A DNA stretch of 64,000 nucleotides, from contig JAUJPP010000005.1 in the NCBI GenBank assembly GCA_030562195.1, positions 27,701,106 to 27,765,105 of the forward strand. Direction: 5' to 3'. The notes below the pieces were generated by a model. That model made no database searches, was not told the origin of the DNA, and saw only the letters and a list, made by a program, of their open reading frames with translations. The position numbers were made by a program, and so were the translations under genes. This document shows positions 25,202 through 64,000 of the stretch, in pieces (positions within the stretch are counted from its first letter, which is position 1; every line of letters begins with the position of its first letter). This DNA comes from Nipponacmea schrenckii (taxonomy: Eukaryota; Mollusca; Gastropoda; Lottiidae).

Positions 25202-25304
25202 CCAATGTATTTCCCCATGGGCTGAATGTGAGACAGGACCATGTCCTTGTGTATTGGGCCTAATTCTGACCCATGTAAAATAAAGAGTTCATTATTATTA
25301 TTAT
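25202..25304 (+). repeat. LINE-tail-like repeat, copy 1
   Basis: About 100 bp containing CCATGGGCTGAATGTGAGAC, a polyadenylation-like AATAAA and an (ATT)n tail. Nearly identical to 26,686-26,792. An (ATT)n end after AATAAA fits the 3' end of a 5'-truncated non-LTR retrotransposon or its SINE. Confidence 0.6.
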
Positions 25305-26685
25305 AAAACTAGTCAATGTGATAGGCCAAATACGTGGTAAATAGTCACTGCCTAAAATCATCAAAATTTGATTCTCAGGGTCAGGACAAAATATTTTCTT
25401 TCAGGATACAGAAGGCCCTTTTGTGGCCAAAATTGCCAGAAGAAAACCAAAGCGTAAGTAATTTCTTACTTTCCATTTATCTTATAGGAGCTCTCTTAAA
25501 AATGTATAGTTTTTTACTGTACAAGGGCGCATCCATCTTGGTTTCGTTCAAATATAAAAAAAACAAAAACGAAATAACAAAAATTCGGACAAGAAGTTCA
25601 AGTCTAGGAAACTAACGATCATTGACGAGGGTTGAGACAATTGATAAAAGGAATTTGCAAAGAATAATTAAGTATGTTTAACATATATTTCAGAATTTAC
25701 TCTATATGTAGCATATTTTAGACCTTAGTGCTTGATGCGTACTGCAAACCTATATTGTGTATCGTTATGTAACGTAACTTGCGATATGGTGTGAGGGGAA
25801 ACCGAAGAAAATATAGAATCGGGTCCGATTTCAGGTTTTTATCACATGGCCGATATATGCATGGAACACGTCAGTAAAACGCAACTATTAAGTTTTGAAC
25901 TCAATCCTAAACTCGTAATTTACGCCGATGATCACAATCAACCTCGACTTGTCCTGGCAAAATTCTGACTAAAACCGAGCGCAGTCAGGTAAAACAGCAG
26001 AAGTGCCGAGCTTTCTTTTGAGCTTAAAGTGCCAGTTGTGTTTCTACGGATGGTAGGGTCAGAAAAGAGCTGTCCGAACTGTGCAACCTCCTCACTCAAA
26101 CGTTCAAATTTGTTCATTATTTTACATAGTGATAGAACTGATTGTGGGTATCTCACCTATCTTTCCGAATTGGGATTCAATGGTAAATAAATAAATAAAC
26201 CTTATTCTATTTTAATTCGTTTGTGATATATAGCCTATAACTTAAGTTATACAGCCAACATAAATGATTTACTAAAAATGAAAACCACAAATTTATGGCA
26301 TGTAAAATATGACCATATCCATAATTTGACACAACCACCTAAACTGAAAATTTGTTGTACAAATGTCATTTCAAATTGTTATATATTTCACCTCTATCTT
26401 ATAGACCTGTGACTATGCTGATAAATGTGACCAAATGCGGCAAAGTTGGCTAAGCTGATTGATACTATGTCTATGCTTGACTTAAGTTAACTACGACTGC
26501 ATCATGCTGGTTTACATTAAAAAGCATCTTAAATTAATGAGATTTCAAAATTAAGACTAAAATAGTAATATTCTAAAATTAAATCTTTTAAATATTGATT
26601 ATTGAGTAATTTACAATATGAGGTGGGCAATTATTTAGAATAGATATTATGTATTTTCGATTTTTTCTTTTTTTTTCTTTTTTTT

Positions 26686-26792
26686 CCAAATGTATTGCCC
26701 CATGGGCTGAATGTGAGACAGGACCATGTCCTTGTGTATTGGGCCTAATTCTAACCCATGTAAAATAAAGAGTTTATTATTACTATTATTAT
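26686..26792 (+). repeat. LINE-tail-like repeat, copy 2
   Basis: Second copy of the repeat at 25,202-25,304, with the same internal sequence, AATAAA and an (ATT)n tail interrupted by ACT. A pyrimidine run (T/C) precedes it. The two copies lie 1.5 kb apart in the same orientation. Confidence 0.6.
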
Positions 26793-27795
26793 GATAGATG
26801 CAGCAGAAATTCCATGAACTGTAATTAATTACGTAAGTCGATTACTCTTCAGCATTAAACTGCTCGTCTACGGCGGCGGCTTCTACAGATCAATAGTGAA
26901 TTACGAAGGCGGCTTGCGGCGATGGCTTACGGGTGTAGTGAATGTCGACAGCGGCTTGCAGCTGTTTCTTACGGTTCTACTAACTATTTTGATACCAGTT
27001 TACTTTCAGTAGCCTTGAAATTCATGAACCATATAACTTTTTGGTCTAATAACTATCCTACCAATTTTCGGTGATCCATCTTACCATTGTATCTAAAACG
27101 GATATTGTTTAGCTAAGCTCATAATCAATAATAGCGTACTCAGCTAAATATCGATGCTTTTGCTTTCTCGGCCATTTGTATAAGAACATAACATTGACGA
27201 CTCCCTTTTTCTTATATCACAGCCCTATATTATACCACGGTTTAGTAATGGATAATACAAAATTATCCATTCACAGAAAAAATAAAAAAGATTGAGGTGT
27301 ATATTTTTTAATTTGATGAGGAAAATATTGTTAATAAACGATGATCCGATTAAAATTGTTTTTATATATGAAAATCTCACCAAACATGCTTGTTTGTTAA
27401 CCTGATAGATTTACTTTAGCTAATTATGAACAGTTTGGAGGGATGTTACGATGGTGAAGGATGTACTTTAACGTGTGTATTTATCAATAATGTTAGAATG
27501 CAAGTAAGCGACTGTACAACGTGGTTATATATAATTTTAACAACATAATGATTTATAGAGAATGGAAAAACGGGATACAAATATTTAATTGAAATGAAAC
27601 TGAACTTCATTCATGGATTTTCTATTGTTTATTTACTTTCATGAAATTGTTTTTATTTTCTAATCATGAACACTCAGTGGAAGTTTACTATCTGTGCATG
27701 GATATAGCGATAAGTTGTTATTTATCTAAAACATGTGGAAGATCTGTGGGTGTTTAAAATGATCCAAGACTTTACTGGTAATTCTATTGTGCACC

Positions 27796-43279
<15,484 letters not shown>

Positions 43280-44782
43280 ATATTCACCTATCAAGATACT
43301 GTTTCATTTACACCTTTAAGATATTGCTCCTTTTACACCTTTAAGACACTGTTCTTATCAATGGCGAGTCCAGACAATTCTCTCTAATTCTATATGGCCG
43401 AGACTTCTAATTGATATATTATAATGCGTATTAGCTGGTGTTGTAGCAATTAATAACTTTGAGTAGCTTGGAGTGCGATTTCCCTGCAAAATTATTCATC
43501 ATGACAATATCAGGTTGGTAAGTCGACCAGCAACATTCATTCATAATTTTCGACACGTCCGTAAATCTCTATTTCGGCTTGGTTTCATGTACAAAGGTAA
43601 AGTGTGGAAGTTTTCGTCAAGTTCTCGGCGTGTTAAACTGACACTAACTTATGCGTTTTATGCTATATTGTGAATATCGGTTAACCAACTGTTCATTTTT
43701 ATTTCATTTTGAATCAATTTGTTTCGAAATAACTGTAAACTCGAATGACCTGCCCACTGTGTTTAACTACCGATTAACGCTATTTTAAATAAGACTGTTT
43801 GACCAAGTTTTTAGATTACAAGTGCTGTGTTGAATTATAGAATGTTGTGCTATAGATTAACCTATTGCCATTTGTAAACTTTAGATGTTAAAAATAAACC
43901 TGCTATAAATGAGTAATTTGTCGTTATTAGACTTCAAACTGAATCACATAAGGTTATAAGTAAGAGATAATTCATGTTGTCCCATGATTTTCACAGGTCA
44001 TTAAAGCTATTGAAAAGTTGTCATGGAACTGAAATCCCTGGTTAAGTGTGGCTATACGTTTGGAAATGAAAATTATAACAGGAATGTAGCCAGTATTTTG
44101 ATTCTTTTCTCAGTGATGCTGTATGTTTTCCTAGAATTGTTTCAGAATTATAACTTCCCAACTTTGGTTTTTTTTAAACTTTTTTATTAAAGATTTTTAC
44201 TTTTTGATGATGTGGAAATAAAATAAAGATTCCAGTTTCCTTCAGATTATCACGATTCAAACACATGATTTATTGATTTAAATTTTGCGACTGATTATTT
44301 CATTTTACCTTGGAAATGGAAAATATTCCTCAAGGTTGATTTTTATCTTATCATGAGAAGTATAAAATGGTTTATCTTTGAATAATAATTCTAACAGGTG
44401 CTAAAGATCTTAATGTAAGTAAGATACCATGTTTATTTCCTTGGTAAACTTGTCCACGGTGTCGTATCATTAACTCTTGTTGTCCTATGCGGATTGCCCT
44501 TATTTTTTTCCAATAATATCATATTGGAATGTAAAGAAAGCATATAAGTGTCCTGGTGGAGAGCCATGTTTCTCTACCCAAACCTTGAATGCTTCTCATG
44601 GTTATGTTTTTTTACATTAAATCATTGAAAACAAAACTTCATAACCTAAATTGGAATACGATGTAGAACTAATCGAAACTTCTTGAACAAAAAAAGAACT
44701 ATAAAATCAAGCTTATAACTTAATTCCTCGCTAATAACTTGGTATCCTATGATTCAAAGGACTAACATTTTTGTTCCAACAG
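43280..44782. other. Intergenic spacer between GH9 genes A and B
   Basis: AT-rich. A short imperfect tandem repeat (TTTACACCTTTAAGA words, about 43,308-43,352) lies just after gene A. AATAAA near 43,892 is the first clear polyadenylation signal downstream of gene A. The B promoter and 5' exon should lie here, but no element stands out. Confidence 0.4.
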
Positions 44783-44790
44783 AAATAGTC

Positions 44791-52880
<8,090 letters not shown>

Positions 52881-53030
52881 ATCAATTTCACACTTTCTAC
52901 CTGTCTTATTTTATTGTGTCGTTTATAAGGTTATTTTTGTGTGTATGGGAGCCCTTTGTGTTTTCTTATGGATTGATGCTAATAGATGTCTGTGCCTCTG
53001 ACATATACCACAAGGCACCCAGACGTAAAC

Positions 53031-55180
53031 TATGGAGTTGTTTTGATATCAATATTCATTTCGTTGCAAAGTGAAGTGAATTTGAAGAAGTGTAGAAGTG
53101 TAGAAGTGTAAAAGTTAGAAGTGTAGAAGTGTAGAAGTGTAGAAGTGAAGAAGTTAGAAGTGTAGAAGTTAGAAGCGTAGAAGTTAGAAGTGTAGAAGTT
53201 AGAAGCGTAGAAGTTAGAAGTGTAGAAGTTAGAAGTGTAGAAGTGTAGAAGTGTAGAAGTTAGAAGTGTAGAAGTGTAGAAGTGTAGAAGTGTAGAAGTT
53301 AGAAGTGTAGAAGTTAGAAGTGTAGAAGTGTAGAAGTTAGAAGTGTAGAAGTTAGAAGTGTAGAAGTGTAGAAGTGAAGAAGTGTAGAAGTGAAGAAGTG
53401 TAGAAGTTAGAAGTGTAGAAGTGAAGAAGTGTAGAAGTTAGAAATGTAGAAGTGTGAAAATACATTTGTCAAAGTGTAAAAGTTCAAATGTAAATTTGTC
53501 AACTTTACAAGTGTAGAAGTGTATGAGCCGATGTTGAAATGACGATGTGTGAAATGTCGATTGTACAAATGTAGATGTTATATTTGTCATTTTGGACCGA
53601 GAGTTCGGACAAGTATGCAAATTAATGGGTGGAGCCGACCTCTTACGGAAATTTACGACTATTAAATAAGAAATTAACGGAAATTACCGGGAACAGTATT
53701 GAAAAAATAACCGATATATTGTGCTCTTACTTACACCATATAAATCGGTAAGCAGTCATTTAGGCACACTTTTTTTTTAAGCACAACTCATTTAAACACT
53801 GTACTTTAGGCACACTTCATTTAGGCACACGGTCAGATAAGCACTGGTCATTTAGGCACAGTGTTATTTAGACACAGCAATTTAGGCACACTTGAAATTT
53901 GGCACAATCTTTTTAGGCACACTACAATTCGGCACACTGTCATTTAGGCACACCTTCAATTAGGCACATATTCAATTTGGCACACATATATAAGGCACTA
54001 TATCATTTAGGCACACCCGACTCCAAAGAGTGGGGGTGGGTTGCATGGCCCACAAAACCTCAAGGGCAAAGCGAGATCATTTTCTAGTGGAAGAAAGTAA
54101 TCACGGTTTAGGAAATCATTATCAGCACATATGTGTAACCTTAACACATTGCAATAAAGTTGTATTAAAGGAATACTGCGTCTTGGCATGAACGTAAAAT
54201 TTTAGTTTTCAAGAATGGTCAATATGAAAATATATTTATCAGTGAACTTACCTTACTTTGATATGTGTGTGTGAGCTTACCAGGTGACAAAATATACAAT
54301 TTCAGACTGTAGCAAAAACGTGTCTGGCCATGTGTGAATGCGTGTCTAATTGAAAGTGTGCGTAAATATATGTTGTTATAGTTTAAGGGGTGCCTAAATG
54401 GATGTGCCAAAATGAGTATGTGCCTAAAACGCTGTGCCTAAATAACACTGTGCCTAAATGACATGTGCTTATCTGACCGTGTGCATAAACAAAGCGTGCC
54501 TAAAATACCGTGTCTAAATGAGGTGTGCTTAAAAAATGTGTGCCTAAATGACAGTGAACCTATAAATCTGCTACAGTCTGCATTTTAAACTGACAATATA
54601 ATTCAGAAAACATGATATAATGGAGATACGACAAAAAATCAGAAATCGTCTAAACAGAATAGCTAGGGCGTTAGAATAATCCAATTTGCAAGCATAATCG
54701 GATATAAAAGTGAATCTAGATTGTGTTTCATCGGTACTTTCTTATTTAAGTTTAAACTGTTTCCGGGAATTTCCGTTAATATTTCATTTAATAGTCGTAA
54801 ATTTCCGTAAGAGGTCAGCTCCACCCACTAATTTGCATACTTGCCCGAACTCTCGGTCCAAAATGACAAATGTAACATCTACATTTGTACAATCGACATT
54901 TCACACATCGTCATTTCAACATCGGCTCATACACTTCTACACTTGTAAAGTTGACAAATTTACATTTGATCTTTTACACTTTGACAAATGTATTTTCACA
55001 CTTCTACACTTCTACACTTCTAACTTCTACACTTCTACACTTCTATACTTCTACACTTCTACACTTCTATACTTCTACACTTCTACACTTCTACACTTCT
55101 TCAAATGCACTTCAACAAATCGAAATATACACTTAGTCACTCTGCAACGAAATGGATATTGATATCAAAACAACTCCATA
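53031..55180. mobile_element. FB3: 2.15-kb long-hairpin transposon, TATGGAG ends
   Basis: Lies 150 bp after the stop of gene B. Ends TATGGAGTTGTTTTGATATC and its complement, with perfect 6-bp duplications GTAAAC (53,025-53,030 and 55,181-55,186). The whole element is nearly palindromic. Outer arms carry GTAGAAGT/ACTTCTAC arrays (53,097-53,460 and 54,960-55,110), then a shared segment with TTCCGTAAGAGGTC, then inner AGGCACA/TGTGCCT arrays (53,750-54,015 and 54,380-54,560). The unpaired centre is about 54,020-54,380. No transposase. Confidence 0.92.
53097..53460. repeat. GTAGAAGT/TTAGAAGT word array (left arm of FB3)
   Basis: About 40 copies of 8-9-bp words GTAGAAGT and TTAGAAGT. The inverted counterpart (ACTTCTAC) at about 54,990-55,100 is much shorter, so the arrays in the two arms have changed length independently. 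Confidence 0.9.
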
Positions 55181-55186
55181 GTAAAC

Positions 55187-56778
55187 GTTTTGTCAATCAT
55201 ATACGGACTTCGACTTTGATAATTGCATATTGCCAGAAATAGAATGTGACTGAATCATGAAACTCTGATATTAATACGATTGCCCCCATTAAAGTGTAAA
55301 TAGGCCCAATTCTCATCATGTCTATGTAAACTTAATCAAAGCTTGTAAATTGATTGCATATACACATTATAAAATGAATGGTTTCAATCAAGAGAATGCC
55401 GACATCATTACTTGCCAAGGAATTAGAAAAAAGGTGAATGGCAGGAATGATTAACATAGGCATAGAAATTCGAAAAGTCTGCCGACAAAGTGCAGATTTT
55501 TCTGAATACTTCCCGTAAACAAGAAGCGTGGAAGAATAAATTCCAGGCCTTTCAATAACTAAACCACTGATATAAACAAGGTCAATGCACTCATCGCCTA
55601 GTTATTCGTTTTCTTTGAACCTAAAGTATCTTATTGATAATGTCTTGTATGATCCAGTCACTTAACATATTTGTATTTTCAAAATCGAGGGTAGTTGAAC
55701 CTTATTTCTTTACTTCTTAGTGCTGCATCTGTTGTTACAATTAAAATACCAATACGCAGTAGTTAAAAGAAAATTAAATTATAACCGCTAACGACACACC
55801 TACTAAGGACAGGGTATTAATGTTGATTCAGTGAACTTTTTAGTTTTGTGATTATACTTTGATATCTCTACGTGCTTAATGGCATTACGTAAAGGTACTC
55901 ATAATAGATTGAGATAAGAACCGACCAAAACTTAAAACCAGCTGCATTATCTTATCTATGTCTATAAAACAATGATTTTCTTTTTTGTATTTCAAAAATC
56001 ATCTTGTACTACCTTGCTGACTATACGTAGGTAAGAAACGAACTATTTTATAAGTTAAAATGCAGACATCTCAACCTAGAATGTTTCCAAGGGGTGAGAT
56101 TTGGATACGGGGTAGCCTGAACACGTGGTGCTGGAATCTAAACTGTCAACGCAATGTCTATCCAGAGTTATCGATCATTTTCAATCAGCAGGCGAAGCAG
56201 GAACTCTGCGGAGAGATTGCTGCTTTACGATTGGTCAGACTCAACTTTGATAGCTAATGATCAGCAAGGTTAAAAATAAACATGCGGAATTTCCACAGAA
56301 GACGCGACCCGTTCTTCCGTTCAGATTAATATCGTTAGCAAACCATCAAATACCAGTTTTTTTTTTTTTACCCCAAACCTTCAACATGCGTGAGATTTTA
56401 AGGCAGTTGCGTGAGAGTGTGAAATTGAAGCCGAATGCGTGAGTCTCACGCCGAATGCGTGAGAGTTGAGAGGTCTAAAATATTCAGTAAAAAGAAACAG
56501 CTTTTGAATATTATGCCTATAAAAACTAGTTGCCTTTCCATGTAACACACCTAATAGTCTTGTGCATAATGTTAGCCGTTTCTTCAATAAATGTTCATTT
56601 TCCACGACTTTATTCTTCCAAACTGTATTTATTTTTTTATATTAGAAGAAACAATTTGAATATATTATAATCAACATTAAAATGATAGCAACCCTACTGA
56701 AAACTCCTACCGAACTATTCAACCAAAAAATAATGAAGGCTAGCACATTGTATTCAATTGTTTTTTTTTTTCACAGAG
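55187..56778. other. Intergenic spacer between GH9 genes B and C
   Basis: No supported gene. A 65-codon plus-strand frame (56,060-56,257) has no recognisable domain. At about 56,385-56,470 the word ATGCGTGAG and its complement recur, another small self-complementary patch. The C promoter is not visible. Confidence 0.4.
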
Positions 56779-56790
56779 TAATTAGTGGCC

Positions 56791-63629
<6,839 letters not shown>

Positions 63630-63646
63630 AAATTATACATTTAAAC

Positions 63647-63652
63647 AATAAA
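63647..63652 (+). promoter_or_regulatory. Polyadenylation signal of gene C
   Basis: AATAAA 18 bp after the TAA stop of gene C, a plausible 3' end signal for this gene. Confidence 0.6.
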
Positions 63653-63924
63653 TTGAAGCTCACCAATTTCCATTGTGTGTTTAAACGATAGAAAGTTAAT
63701 CTCACTGATCGTCGATTGATTTGACCAAGGTTTTAAGAACAAGAAGTTACCCTTTACCGGAAAACGCCGTCCCATAGGGTTAAACTGCACCGGTTGGGGT
63801 TGACAGCAAAACTTTACAAGGTAGTCGTTCGAAAATTAAAATATAAAGGTGCAATGAGCACTCTTGGTTATCATCAGTTTCTTTGCGTTTAGCTTAGACT
63901 AGCTAAACTTAAAGCCAAAATAAT

Positions 63925-64000
63925 TCAAATTCAAGTTCAAATTCAATCTTTATTTAAAAAATAAAATTTGGAAACAATTTTGAATTTATATTTCTTGCTG
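63925..64000 (-). repeat. Possible LINE/SINE 3' tail at window edge
   Basis: Read on the minus strand it has AATAAAGATTGAATTTGAAC and repeated TTGAA words, the form of a non-LTR retrotransposon tail. It is cut by the end of the window or close to it. Confidence 0.35.

Larger units (their letters stand above)
23271..27795. other. Intergenic region between GTPBP6 and the GH9 cluster
   Basis: Contains the SINE-like repeat and two LINE-tail-like repeats listed separately, a run of about 20 A (24,735) and two weak gene hints. One is a 49-nt possible plus-strand exon (25,405-25,453) with a good acceptor (TTTTCTTTCAG) and donor (GC|GTAAGT), in frame DTEGPFVAKIARRKPK. The other is a 59-codon minus-strand frame (26,117-25,938) with no domain I know. 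Neither can be tied to other exons. Confidence 0.4.

Noticed and set aside
53438..55162. Threonine/histidine-rich frames such as FYTSTLLHFYTS repeats
   Set aside because: Direct translation of the ACTTCTAC word array of FB3.

Overview
The window is animal nuclear DNA and most probably comes from a mollusc. It is AT-rich, its genes are split by GT-AG introns, and it is crowded with transposons. Three points suggest a mollusc: tandem family 9 cellulases, two of them with an N-terminal CBM2 of the type known from abalone and clam digestive cellulases; non-autonomous 'pearl'-like Helentron elements carrying ACGG microsatellites; and a GTPBP6 orthologue. I cannot tell bivalve from gastropod.

Layout. 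1-15 kb has no clear complete gene. It holds a 31-bp tandem repeat (about 60-540), a 52-bp minisatellite with a 112-bp higher-order form (2.28-4.46 kb), one candidate secreted-protein exon on the minus strand (5.8-6.0 kb) and a large Helentron-type element with a core tandem array (11.66-14.89 kb). 15.03-23.27 kb is a complete GTPBP6/HflX-type GTPase gene on the minus strand: 11 coding exons, 531 codons, frame intact. Its introns hold a 1.85-kb foldback element and a Helentron-type element. 23.3-27.8 kb is intergenic, with a SINE-like repeat and two copies of a LINE-like tail.

27.8-63.6 kb is a head-to-tail cluster of three GH9 endo-beta-1,4-glucanase genes on the plus strand: A (27,796-43,279, 537 aa), B (44,791-52,880, 581 aa) and C (56,791-63,629, 582 aa). 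In every gene the exon sum is a multiple of three and the catalytic motifs are present. B and C encode signal peptide, CBM2 and GH9. A has the same GH9 exon structure, but its CBM2 exons are replaced by one exon encoding a hydrophobic leader, a duplicated HNFWPF motif and a Pro/Thr-rich linker. Intron 6 of A is 9.6 kb long and holds a Helentron helicase/endonuclease relic, a Helentron-type non-autonomous element and a decayed 6.3-kb Ty3/Gypsy element.

The main finding is a family of four long-hairpin (foldback) elements at 15.3, 41.5, 50.8 and 53.0 kb. All begin TATGGA(A/G) and end with its complement. Each is flanked by a perfect 6-bp target duplication: AATTAG, TCAGAA, AGTATT and GTAAAC. 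Their arms are built from different short repeated words. A second finding is a sharply bounded near-identity tract between genes B and C. Because C is a natural empty site, it exposes a 1.97-kb Helentron-type insertion 3 bp upstream of a splice acceptor in B. Exons, phases and repeat ends were worked out by eye, and no database search was possible.
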